From the IMG/VR virus record IMGVR_UViG_3300035665_000231, positions 1 through 24,409 of that record: a DNA stretch of 24,409 nt; one strand, written 5' to 3'. The position numbers and the translations under genes were made by a program. This document shows, in pieces, positions 7,827 to 14,750 of the stretch (position 1 is the first letter of the stretch; each line of letters opens with the position of its first letter). Below the pieces are notes generated by a model. It ran no database searches. It was not told where the DNA came from and saw nothing but the letters and a program-made list of their open reading frames with translations. Source of the DNA: a virus.

Positions 7827-8843
7827 TTACTTCAATTTATTTTTTATTATTCTTTTCAAACTTTCTTCTACAAGTGGTCTCAATAAATTTGAAAGTTTTT
7901 CTTGTAGTCTTTGTTTTTTAACTTTCTTACCATAAGATTCTTGCAATCTTTTTTGATTCAATTTGTTGTACTCTTTAAGTTTCTTAACAACAGATTCTCT
8001 TAATGGTTTTTGACCACGACGCATACGATAGTATGATTCCATTTTGTCTTTAACATCAGGACTATATGGTGCTTTCAAATCAATTTCACCGGCAGCTATT
8101 GCCTTAGCAACATCATCTACTTCTTTGCCATTTATTACAGGCATTTCAATACGAGCAGGAGCACCAGGCATTATTTCTTTTGGTAGTTTATCCGCATTGG
8201 CCATAACTGATTGCTTACCCTTTTCAAAATCACCACCACCTAATGTTTCCATTGCCTTTGTTACATCTTCTGGCGCGGTTTTGTTTCCTTTATCATCTGT
8301 ATATCCTTTTTCTTTCCACTCATCAATCAATTTTTCAAAAACACCGCCTTTGAAATCTGCAATATTTCCCTTACCAGGATTTCCACCACGACCAAATTTA
8401 CCAACGGTTACAACATTCAATGCACTTACAAGTGCCTTTCCAGGAAGTTCTATCTGTGTTGCAGTAATACTTGCACCTGGATCACATAAATATGTTGCAG
8501 CCCATCTATGATGGCCGTCCATAATATAGTTATCAGCAGAAATTATAGATTCCAAATCTCCACCAGGACCACCACTAAATGGACCAACTTTGTTAATCAT
8601 ACCGATTGCCATTCCTAATGCCTTTTCAGGTATAATTTCTGTTTGTGCAGCTTTCAAAGCACTTGCAGGAACAGATACTTTTTTTCCAGCAGCAACATCA
8701 TCTTTCGTATCACCATCTTTTGTTCCACCTCCAATTGCTGCTTTTGCCGCATCTTTTGGAACTTTACTCAATCCTAAAACATCAGTTGTCCCAAGAATTT
8801 CATCGTCTTCAAACAGTCTTCTTTTTTTGTTAGTCTGTTTCAT
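7827..8843 (-). CDS. ParB/sulfiredoxin-fold-like protein in the head module
   Basis: 338 residues. The core is a ParB/sulfiredoxin-type motif DGHHRW at 109-114, with 'IISADNYIMDGHHRWAATYL' before a strand-helix segment up to about 150; in this fold the motif binds nucleotide or phosphate. Residues 20-60 are low-complexity Gly/Asp/Lys, 150-200 Gly-rich, and the last 60 are a very basic amphipathic helix (KKLKEYNKLNQKRLQESYGK) that could bind DNA. Residues 10-12 are LFE followed by DDE, a possible prohead-protease site. I chose ATG 8843 because TTAGGA lies seven bases upstream; an in-frame ATG 60 bases earlier lacks a ribosome site and adds a hydrophobic stretch unlike the rest. Single-gene transcript between two terminators. 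It could be a DNA-associated internal head protein; activity is unknown. Confidence 0.78.
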   Translation of the reverse strand: MKQTNKKRRLFEDDEILGTTDVLGLSKVPKDAAKAAIGGGTKDGDTKDDVAAGKKVSVPASALKAAQTEIIPEKALGMAIGMINKVGPFSGGPGGDLESIISADNYIMDGHHRWAATYLCDPGASITATQIELPGKALVSALNVVTVGKFGRGGNPGKGNIADFKGGVFEKLIDEWKEKGYTDDKGNKTAPEDVTKAMETLGGGDFEKGKQSVMANADKLPKEIMPGAPARIEMPVINGKEVDDVAKAIAAGEIDLKAPYSPDVKDKMESYYRMRRGQKPLRESVVKKLKEYNKLNQKRLQESYGKKVKKQRLQEKLSNLLRPLVEESLKRIIKNKLK

Positions 8844-8909
8844 AAATTTTCCTAATAATCTTAAAAATACAAATTTGTAAAAAAGAGTGATATGTTTGAA
8901 CACTCACAA

Positions 8910-8916
8910 ATAAATA
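8910..8916 (-). promoter_or_regulatory. Candidate late promoter box TATTTAT for the ParB-like gene
   Basis: The coding strand reads TATATTTATTTG, 66 bases before ATG 8843 and 22 bases after the capsid gene terminator stem. TTGAC lies just upstream. The leader is longer than at the other sites. Confidence 0.4.
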
Positions 8917-8930
8917 TATGTCAATATAAA

Positions 8931-8965
8931 AAAACAAAAAAGGAGTGAGAAAATCTCACTCCTTT
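8931..8965 (-). terminator. Strong terminator after the major capsid gene
   Basis: AGGAGTGAGA pairs perfectly with TCTCACTCCT over a three-base loop, extendable to 12 bp with flanking A:T pairs. On the minus strand it is followed by TTTTTGTTTT. It lies 22 bases after the gp23 stop codon and should end the head operon transcript. Confidence 0.92.
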
Positions 8966-8987
8966 ATTTCTACTAACCCAAAATGGT

Positions 8988-10649
8988 TTAGATGTCACCG
9001 AGAGAATCAATTTGGATAAGACCATAGAACTCTGGACGAACAATCTTCTTCGCATAGCGAGTCATCACGCCTTTTCTTGGTGTGAAGTTCGTTGGGTCAT
9101 ATACCAATGGTGTCATTACGAGTGGAATGTATGGAGCATACACAGCACCAGTTTCGAGGAATTGTGTTCCACGGAAACCAACTAATACTTGGTTTTCAAG
9201 CATATATGGATTCTTATAGACTGTGATACGGCCATTCAACTGACCAACTTTTTGAACACCCATTGCGAATTTCATACCTTCACCATCAACTGCATAGCCA
9301 GGCATTGATTCGAGTATTGTAGCAACTTGTGGAGAACATACGAGGAAGTTTGCACCACCACGAAGTGTTTTCTGATGAATTGCGTTTGATACTTTTTGAA
9401 TCTTTGTACCGAGTGTTTGGAACCATGTTTGTTGGTTAAACGCAGAAGCAGCAGCTTGATTGTTTGAATAATCATCGAACTTGCCAGTAGCACCATCGTA
9501 TGTGCGACCGATACGAGCAGACCATCTTTCTGTTGTTTGTGCATTCTTAATCAACATATCAAGAATTTCCAAATCAATTTCTTGTGAAATATATTCAGAC
9601 AACATTGATGTCAATTCAGCTTCTGCATCGATTGAGTGGTATGCATTCAAATCTTGTGCAAATTCAGGTGTCCATACTGCCTTCAACTTACGAGTTTTAG
9701 CAACGATGGATTCTGAACGCAATTCAAGATTGATTTCTGGAATTTCAAGTGATGCACCACCTAATTGATCCTCAAAGTCACCACGTTTTGTAGCAATAGG
9801 TTGCTTCTCGTAAGAGATAACTGCGTTACCAGGAACTGCAGAAGCGGAAACAACAAAAGTAACCTGTGTATTTGTTGTATTGGTTGTTGTATATTGTGGG
9901 AAATAACCCTTAATATTTGAACCAGAAATTTGGAAAGCACGAACTGCTTCAAAATCTGCCTCAGTTGTTCCAGCTGTTGAACCAAGAGAACCGGATGAAA
10001 CTGTAACTGTAAAAATTTGTCCAGCAGCAAGTGATGCAGAGTAAGCATTTTGGAACTCTGTGTCAAACTGATAAGCAGATGGAGTGTTGTGGTTTACTGA
10101 ACCAGTTGCACAAGTTGAATCATTAACAGTTGATGCATGAACATTCAATGATAAAGATGTAGCTTCGTTAATAGAATAACCAAAACGACCTGCACCATAA
10201 AGACCACCTGAAGGATCCGCATTTCTTGCATCTTTACCAGTTACACCAAATACTGAATCAGCTTGTGAATCTTTACCTTTATTTGCATCAAAACCAGGTT
10301 GTGCTGTACCATATTTGAAATCCAAATAGAATACAAGACCAGAAGGCAAGTTCATTGGTTGAACAGAAACGAAATCTTTCGCAGCAATTTCGGAGAAAAT
10401 ACGGCGAACCAATGGAAGTGCAACACCGGCCCATTCTTCTGAACCAGCTGCTGTACCTGTTCTATTTGATTCTTCAATAAGTTGTTTTGCTTGATTTTCG
10501 AGAAGTATTGCTATCGAGTTCTTCTCATACTCGTTTTTCAAATTATCAAGAAGACCAGTCTTTGCCCATTTATTGACAACTTGCTTGTTTTCTTTGATAA
10601 GTGCCTTATGGGGATTTCCAGAGGCATTCAATAAAGATTGTATACTCAT
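8988..10649 (-). CDS. 23: Major capsid protein, gp23-like
   Basis: 553 residues; forms the hexameric shell of the capsid with the HK97 fold. The N-terminal ~59 residues are a helical delta region ending QLIE, followed by ESNRTGTAAG: this L-I-E site fits cleavage by gp21, as T4 gp23 is cut after its 65th residue. Next come the conserved 'EEWAGVALPLVRRIF' and 'FVSVQPMNLPSGLVFYLDF' blocks. Residues about 160-270 are Ser/Thr/Val-rich and strand-forming, probably an insertion domain, and the C-terminal half (KAVWTPEFAQDLNAYHSIDA, GANFLVCSPQVATILESMPG, GFRGTQFLETGAVYAPYIPL) is classic T4-type capsid. ATG 10649 has AAGGA upstream. It follows gp22 by 19 bases and is ended by a strong terminator. No separate promoter box is visible, so it is probably expressed with gp22. 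Confidence 0.95.
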   Translation of the reverse strand: MSIQSLLNASGNPHKALIKENKQVVNKWAKTGLLDNLKNEYEKNSIAILLENQAKQLIEESNRTGTAAGSEEWAGVALPLVRRIFSEIAAKDFVSVQPMNLPSGLVFYLDFKYGTAQPGFDANKGKDSQADSVFGVTGKDARNADPSGGLYGAGRFGYSINEATSLSLNVHASTVNDSTCATGSVNHNTPSAYQFDTEFQNAYSASLAAGQIFTVTVSSGSLGSTAGTTEADFEAVRAFQISGSNIKGYFPQYTTTNTTNTQVTFVVSASAVPGNAVISYEKQPIATKRGDFEDQLGGASLEIPEINLELRSESIVAKTRKLKAVWTPEFAQDLNAYHSIDAEAELTSMLSEYISQEIDLEILDMLIKNAQTTERWSARIGRTYDGATGKFDDYSNNQAAASAFNQQTWFQTLGTKIQKVSNAIHQKTLRGGANFLVCSPQVATILESMPGYAVDGEGMKFAMGVQKVGQLNGRITVYKNPYMLENQVLVGFRGTQFLETGAVYAPYIPLVMTPLVYDPTNFTPRKGVMTRYAKKIVRPEFYGLIQIDSLGDI

Positions 10650-10668
10650 TTTGTTTTCCTTAAAAAAA

Positions 10669-11739
10669 TTATTTCAAACCTGCTAATTTACGTAAACGAT
10701 TTGCCATATCATCACCTTCATTCAAAATTGGTTTTGATGGGCGTGTGCTTGCTGTTGGTTTAGATGCAAAAGATTCCTTAATGGGTTTAACCTTTGTTGT
10801 TCTAAACGATTCGCTAAGTGTTGCAAAAATCAATTTGACTTCACGAAGACTTGATGCACGATCAAAGTTTTCGATAACAGTCATTTTTTGTTTTTCGCTA
10901 AGTGAATGTTTGCGGAAAAGTTTGTTAGAGAAGAGCAACTTTGAATTTAAAAGATTGACTTCATTGATTTTTGAACGCAAGAAAGAAATAACAGCATATG
11001 CTTCACGTAGTTTTGATTCTGCCATTTCCTTTTCTTTTGATTCTTCTTCAGCTTCTTCAACTTTTTCTTCATCTTCTTCTTCACGTAGAGCACGAAGAAC
11101 TTCTTTGATGTCTACTTCTTCTTCTTCTTCACCTTCTTCAACTGGAGCAGCTTCTTCTTCTTCACCTTCTTCCTCACGGAGAGCACGAAGAATTTCTTTG
11201 ATTTCAGCAACTTCTTCTGAATCTTCATCTTCTTCTTCAACTAATTGAACAAGTTTTTCAGATTTGTCTTCAGTGCTGTCATCTGAAGCAACTTTTGATG
11301 GTTTTGCGTTATCACTTTTTCCGATGTCAGATGAATCAATGTCTTCTTCTAATTGACGAATAATTTCCATCAATTCTTCATCCATCATTTCTTCGTCTTC
11401 GGCTTCTTCCATTGTTTCTTCTTCGCCTTCGGCTTCTTCCATTGTTTCTTCTTCGCCTTCGGCTTCTTCCATTGTTTCTTCTTCGCCTTCACCTTCTTCC
11501 ATAGCAGGTTCTTCATCTTCACCTTCGCTATAGAATCCGTATTCTTCTACAGGTGCTTCTTCTTCACCCTCACCTTCTTCCATTGGCTCTTCGGCTTCTG
11601 CCTCCTCTGCCAACTTTTGGGAAAGCATAGACTGCAAACGCGGAGTGAATGCTTCTTCCAATGCAAGTTTAGCATTTGCTAATGCTACTTCCTTGACGGC
11701 TTTTGCATCTGCAATAGCTTCTTTCAATAAATCATTCAT
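10669..11739 (-). CDS. 22: Prohead core scaffold, gp22-like
   Basis: Internal scaffold that shapes the prohead and is then degraded by gp21. It is 356 residues (T4 gp22 269). The N-terminal helix (MNDLLKEAIADAKAVKEVAL) leads into 'EEAFTPRLQSMLSQKLAEE', then about 190 extremely Glu-rich residues including a perfect threefold 10-residue repeat, and a conserved-looking C-terminal helical domain (SKINEVNLLNSKLLFSNKLF ... ATLSESFR) ending in NRLRKLAGLK. Many L-x-E and I-x-E tripeptides (LREEE twice, INEVN, LNEGD) offer protease sites. I chose ATG 11739 because GGAG precedes it; the in-frame ATG at 11751 overlaps that ribosome site. The length difference from T4 is in the acidic region. Neighbours gp21 and gp23 match the T4 order 21-22-23. 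Confidence 0.88.
   Translation of the reverse strand: MNDLLKEAIADAKAVKEVALANAKLALEEAFTPRLQSMLSQKLAEEAEAEEPMEEGEGEEEAPVEEYGFYSEGEDEEPAMEEGEGEEETMEEAEGEEETMEEAEGEEETMEEAEDEEMMDEELMEIIRQLEEDIDSSDIGKSDNAKPSKVASDDSTEDKSEKLVQLVEEEDEDSEEVAEIKEILRALREEEGEEEEAAPVEEGEEEEEVDIKEVLRALREEEDEEKVEEAEEESKEKEMAESKLREAYAVISFLRSKINEVNLLNSKLLFSNKLFRKHSLSEKQKMTVIENFDRASSLREVKLIFATLSESFRTTKVKPIKESFASKPTASTRPSKPILNEGDDMANRLRKLAGLK
11401..11490. repeat. Three perfect 30-bp tandem repeats inside the scaffold gene
   Basis: Units 11401-11430, 11431-11460 and 11461-11490 are identical, followed by a diverged partial copy. Each encodes ten residues of the EEAEGEEETM type. Perfect identity implies recent duplication or ongoing copy-number change in the acidic part of gp22. 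Confidence 0.95.
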
Positions 11740-11800
11740 AAAAATCTCCAACTATTTTTAGTGTTATTTGAAACACCAATTGCAATAAAAATATTATCGG

Positions 11801-11819
11801 ACTCTATAACGAATAGAGT
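11801..11819 (-). other. Hairpin in the leader of the scaffold gene
   Basis: ACTCTAT and ATAGAGT form a 7-bp stem with a five-base loop in the gap between the 42-residue gene and gp22. A T-rich segment follows only after several bases, so it is a poor terminator; it might be a processing or attenuation site. A near-match to the promoter box (TATTTTTAT, 11785-11793) lies just downstream. Confidence 0.4.
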
Positions 11820-11846
11820 ATTTCGTAAGTATAAGTATGTGGTAAG

Positions 11847-11975
11847 TTATTTTTTTTCTGTTTTTTCAGTTGATTTTTTAACAGGACCGTATTGAAACAG
11901 TGATTTAATATCATTTTCAGTATACATATAACGTTTATCACGGTCTTTTGTATCTATTTTCTTCTCATCTGCCAT
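11847..11975 (-). CDS. Small charged protein upstream of scaffold gene (42 residues)
   Basis: A 42-codon ORF with ATG at 11975 and TAA at 11847-11849. It starts MADEKKIDTKDRDKRYMYTE and ends in a Lys/Glu-rich tail (KKSTEKTEKK). A strong ribosome site, GAGGAA, lies six bases upstream, and the start overlaps the last 11 bases of the ADP-ribosyltransferase gene, indicating translational coupling. There is no membrane segment. T4 has small prohead core proteins (gp67, gp68) in this part of its head cluster, so a minor core protein is possible by position only. The centre (ENDIKSLFQYGPVKKS) looks like a genuine short conserved segment, which supports it being real. Confidence 0.68.
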   Translation of the reverse strand: MADEKKIDTKDRDKRYMYTENDIKSLFQYGPVKKSTEKTEKK

Positions 11976-13227
11976 AATTTTCCTCAACTAATATCTTATA
12001 GATGTTTCGTGTTTCATTAAAACCTTGAATAGTATATCTACAATTTCTTGGCAATGTAACTTCTGTTTCGTGACAATAATCATTTGAATGACACGGAAGT
12101 GTTAGTATAGATGTTCCCGCTGGAATTAAAAATTCAAATAATGGCATTCTTTTTTTACCAGCACCTTCACATATCAATGGATTCAATGATGTAGTTACAA
12201 AAGTTTTATCAATCCATTGACCTGCATCTATAAACATTTGCAATACATTTTCATTTTGAACTGATTTGTATGAAACTATATTATACTTTAACATCTGTGG
12301 TTGATCTAAAAAAGAATAATCCAATTCATTTATCGTAAATGCATTCATTGCACTATTGTATATCTTTTCCCTTTCATCGCCTTCTTTTGGTTTTCCCAAC
12401 TTTATTTGTGTTTCAATTTCTTTTTTTGCTAAAGACGGTTTTGAAAAACGTATTATATTGTTTATTTTTTCAGAATTTGTATAATAATGATTTAAAGCAA
12501 GTATGGTTTGTTTGTCTAATTTACCTTTACTTATCAAACTATGTTTAGAAACTGCAATCATTTCTATTTTTTTATACAATTTTGAAAACTTTATCTTATC
12601 ATCACCAATGCTTAAATCATACATATCAATTATGTCTTCATAGTCATATTGTAAAAGTTGATCACGAGTCTCCGGATATAAACTATCTGTTTTTATATCT
12701 AACTGTTGAGTATCTGATTTATTTAAAAACCCTACTGTTTTTAATCCAGTTTTTTCTTCATTCGGTTCCTTTTTAGGTTCTTCTTTTTTTTCTTCACCCG
12801 TTTTATCATCTTTTGGTTTTTCTTCATCGGATGATTTTTCTGTTTCAGATGAAGTTTCCTCTGCGGGTTTTTCTTCTGTTGGTGATTCTTTTTCTGCGGG
12901 TTTTTCTTCTTCTGGCTTATCGGTAGTAGAAGTATCGGTTGTTTTTGGTTCTTCCGCAGGAGTTTCTGCCGGAGCCGTATCTGCTGCAGGTTCTTCTTCT
13001 TCTTTTTTGGGAGACTTTGATGCAGATTTTTGATGTTTTGCTGGATCAAAATTCTTTTTACTTATGTAATAAGATTTTCCACTTTCTTTGTTTACCACTA
13101 ACATTTTATCTGGATTTTCACTTGCAGGTTTATCATCTTCTTCATATAAAGAAAAAGACCTTTCCAGGTTTTCAATAACTCTCCGTGTTTCTTCACGGAT
13201 TAGTTTTTCAAGACTAGCAAAGGTCAT
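11965..13227 (-). CDS. ADP-ribosyltransferase-like protein, candidate packaged effector (Alt-like)
   Basis: 420 residues. ADP-ribosyltransferases move ADP-ribose from NAD to a target; T4 Alt does this to host RNA polymerase after being injected with the DNA. Residues 190-415 fit the R-S-E type fold: helical N part with LALNHYYTNSEKINNIIR at 243-260, an aromatic-basic pair YK at 320-321, FVTTS at 343-347 (STS-like), and HETEVTLPR at 386-394 holding the E-x-E pair E387/E389. The first motif has Lys where Arg is usual. Residues 70-160 are a disordered Glu/Pro/Lys/Thr linker. The N-terminal helix (LEKLIREETRRVIENLERSF) ends LYE at 27-29 then EDD, a plausible gp21 site. ATG 13227 has GGAG five bases upstream; a longer reading from 13347 would overlap the bS21 gene and lacks support. 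Activity is untested. Confidence 0.78.
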   Translation of the reverse strand: MTFASLEKLIREETRRVIENLERSFSLYEEDDKPASENPDKMLVVNKESGKSYYISKKNFDPAKHQKSASKSPKKEEEEPAADTAPAETPAEEPKTTDTSTTDKPEEEKPAEKESPTEEKPAEETSSETEKSSDEEKPKDDKTGEEKKEEPKKEPNEEKTGLKTVGFLNKSDTQQLDIKTDSLYPETRDQLLQYDYEDIIDMYDLSIGDDKIKFSKLYKKIEMIAVSKHSLISKGKLDKQTILALNHYYTNSEKINNIIRFSKPSLAKKEIETQIKLGKPKEGDEREKIYNSAMNAFTINELDYSFLDQPQMLKYNIVSYKSVQNENVLQMFIDAGQWIDKTFVTTSLNPLICEGAGKKRMPLFEFLIPAGTSILTLPCHSNDYCHETEVTLPRNCRYTIQGFNETRNIYKILVEENYGR

Positions 13228-13237
13228 TTTATCTCCA

Positions 13238-13465
13238 TTAAATGTTTTCAGAATCCAATTTTCTTTGTCTTCTGATAGCAGCGTTTCTTTTTTCTGATTT
13301 CTTTTTTGATGGTTTAATATATTCCATACGACTTTTATATTCTTCAAGAATACCGGCTTCTTTTACTTTACGTTTAAAAACCTTAATCATCGTATCTATA
13401 TTCATTCCACCTGCTTTAACTTTTACATGAGCAGGATTTGATGTGGTATAAACTCTGTCTGACAT
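13238..13465 (-). CDS. rpsU: Phage-encoded ribosomal protein bS21
   Basis: 75 residues. Bacterial bS21 binds the 30S platform near the anti-Shine-Dalgarno end of 16S rRNA and helps initiation. Residues 13-67 match it along the length: VKVKAGGMNIDTMIKVFKRK, VKEAGILEEYKSRMEYIKPS, then KKKSEKRNAAIRRQRK. The basic C-terminal helix is kept; residues 1-12 differ from host forms. ATG 13465 has AAAGGA upstream. It lies in the head operon, 10 bases from the DUF3008 gene and 10 bases from the ADP-ribosyltransferase gene, so it would be made late with virion proteins. Phage bS21 homologues are known from metagenomic viruses; the usual inference is that they enter host ribosomes and bias translation to phage mRNA. 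Recognition is firm, effect is inferred. Confidence 0.92.
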   Translation of the reverse strand: MSDRVYTTSNPAHVKVKAGGMNIDTMIKVFKRKVKEAGILEEYKSRMEYIKPSKKKSEKRNAAIRRQRKLDSENI

Positions 13466-13475
13466 AACATTTCCT

Positions 13476-14075
13476 TTATTTATTTTTTATTTCATAAAAC
13501 GTTCCGAGTTGTTTACCTATATTCTCGTAGATAGACTCCAAGGTTCTTTGTAACTTAACTATCTTTTCTGATATTTTTTGAAATTCATTTACAGATTCTT
13601 TTAATCTTTTTGAATTTCTTCTGTGTGAAACGCCCTCAAACCAATCACCAGATTCTTCTACCATATTTTTACTAGCAAATTCAACCATTCTTTTTATTTC
13701 AGATACAACTTCTGGAAGTTGTTTTGAACGATGTACAACTTCTCTGTATTCATTATATCTTGAAATTGCTTCTATGTATTGTTGTTTTTGTTCTGATGTC
13801 AGAACCTTCATATTCATTTTCTCTTTCATCACTTCCTCAACAGCATCTGAAACCAATTGATTTATTTCTTCTCTCGTCATTGATTTTTTTGTTTCACCTA
13901 CTTTTTTTGGAAGACCTTTATGAGATGTTGATGCATATTTTTCTAGTTCTTTTTCAGACATTGAATTTGCCAATTGCTTTACAGTTTTACTAACATCAGA
14001 TGATGAAACTTTACCTCGTTTGTAAGCAAGTGCAAGTCCCATGAGTTTTTGTTGTTGAACACTCAATGCAGGCAT
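13476..14075 (-). CDS. DUF3008-type head-module protein
   Basis: 199 residues. The N terminus (residues 1-56: MPALSVQQQKLMGLALAYKR, then VSSSDVSKTVKQLANSMSEK and ASTSHKGLP) is a DUF3008-type domain, known from many phages without an assigned function. Residues 60-90 are a charged linker and 100-199 a helical domain containing EIKRMVEFASKN and SGDWFEGVSHRRNSKRLKES. That C-terminal domain resembles the end of the 167-residue protein on the other side of gp21, so both may share a head-core role. ATG 14075 lies two bases after the gp21 stop codon (gene order gp21 then this) and a GGGGAG ribosome site lies in the gp21 end. The bS21 gene follows after 10 bases. Being inside the protease-scaffold cluster suggests a minor prohead component. 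Confidence 0.8.
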   Translation of the reverse strand: MPALSVQQQKLMGLALAYKRGKVSSSDVSKTVKQLANSMSEKELEKYASTSHKGLPKKVGETKKSMTREEINQLVSDAVEEVMKEKMNMKVLTSEQKQQYIEAISRYNEYREVVHRSKQLPEVVSEIKRMVEFASKNMVEESGDWFEGVSHRRNSKRLKESVNEFQKISEKIVKLQRTLESIYENIGKQLGTFYEIKNK

Positions 14076-14077
14076 GA

Positions 14078-14749
14078 TTATCTCCCCTCAAATATACATT
14101 CACAAACATTTCCAATTTCACAAATAATATTTGTTATATTGTTGTGAATACGTTGTATTTTAGGATCAATTTTGGAAATTGTTGATGTAGAAATACCCTC
14201 TGTTATCAATCCTTCATTTATACCTTCACTCATACCTTCTGGATACATAAATGCACCATGAGTTGATGGGTTTGAAACAAAATCCCAACCAATCAATTCA
14301 AAATCATCTTGTACTTCAACTGTTCCTTCACTTATTTCTTCAACTGAACCCAATCCTCTTGATGATATTCCAAGACGAATACCTGCACCAAGAAGTTGTT
14401 TCAAAATGTTTCCAGATGGTGTTGGTAGAATTTCAACTGTACCAACAACATCATTTCCTTTCCAATCTACACCAAGAACATTATGAGAAACATTGCGAAG
14501 ATTTATCACAGATGAATCCGGATGGTCAAGTTCTCCAAGAGCACGGTTTTCTTTTATATTTGTTGCAGCATATTTTTTTACCTCACGCATCAAAATCTTT
14601 TTTGGGTAAACTCTACCATTTTGATTTTTTGCCTCAGCTCTTTGTAAAACACCCGAAACTATAACTTTACCATTATTTTTTCTTTCTGATTCTGCAATCA
14701 TTTTTGGATTTGCCGCAAAAAGTATAGTATCTACGAGTAGTTGTTTCAT
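14078..14749 (-). CDS. 21: Prohead core protease, gp21-like
   Basis: Serine protease that matures the T4-type prohead: it removes scaffold and trims capsid and internal proteins at (L/I)-x-E sites. 223 residues (T4 gp21 212). After an N-terminal helix come the strand GKVIVSGVLQRAEAKNQNGR, the catalytic histidine region ALGELDHPDSS with His76, and the serine region LGISSRGLGSV with Ser129/Ser130, in the herpesvirus-protease-like order His then Ser. The block 'ELIGWDFVSNPSTHGAFM' at 151-168 is typical of this family. The C-terminal 50 residues contain ITEG and FEGR, possible self-cleavage sites. I chose ATG 14749 because AGGTG lies six bases upstream; GTG 14758 overlaps the previous gene. One base separates it from the upstream stop codon, so it is coupled. 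Assignment is secure. Confidence 0.92.
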   Translation of the reverse strand: MKQLLVDTILFAANPKMIAESERKNNGKVIVSGVLQRAEAKNQNGRVYPKKILMREVKKYAATNIKENRALGELDHPDSSVINLRNVSHNVLGVDWKGNDVVGTVEILPTPSGNILKQLLGAGIRLGISSRGLGSVEEISEGTVEVQDDFELIGWDFVSNPSTHGAFMYPEGMSEGINEGLITEGISTSTISKIDPKIQRIHNNITNIICEIGNVCECIFEGR

Positions 14750-14750
14750 C

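Noticed and set aside
8044-8511. 155-codon + strand ORF opposite the ParB-like gene
   Set aside because: Low-complexity Ser/Pro/Phe product and no ribosome site; the DGHHRW motif is on the other strand.
8844-8903. N-terminal extension of the ParB-like protein to ATG 8903
   Set aside because: Adds a hydrophobic stretch mimicking a membrane segment and has no ribosome site; TTAGGA precedes ATG 8843.
10745-11248. Long + strand ORF, Ser-rich, opposite the scaffold gene
   Set aside because: It is the complement of Glu codons (GAA/GAG give TTC/CTC, and a shifted frame gives Ser). No ribosome site, and the minus-strand gp22 reading is clearly real.
11353-11682. + strand ORF rich in Phe and repeated FFHCFFFAFG units
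   Set aside because: Shadow of the 30-bp repeat in the acidic region of gp22; composition is not protein-like.
11752-11846. Terminator before the scaffold gene at 11801-11819
   Set aside because: The 7-bp stem lacks an adjacent U-tract, and gp22 has no clear separate promoter box, so I list it only as a hairpin.
12741-13049. Lys/Gln-rich minus-strand ORF in another frame of the ADP-ribosyltransferase gene
   Set aside because: Out-of-frame reading of the disordered Glu/Pro/Lys linker; no start signal.
13228-13347. N-terminal extension of the ADP-ribosyltransferase to ATG 13347
   Set aside because: It would overlap most of the bS21 gene and has no ribosome site; ATG 13227 has GGAG at correct spacing.
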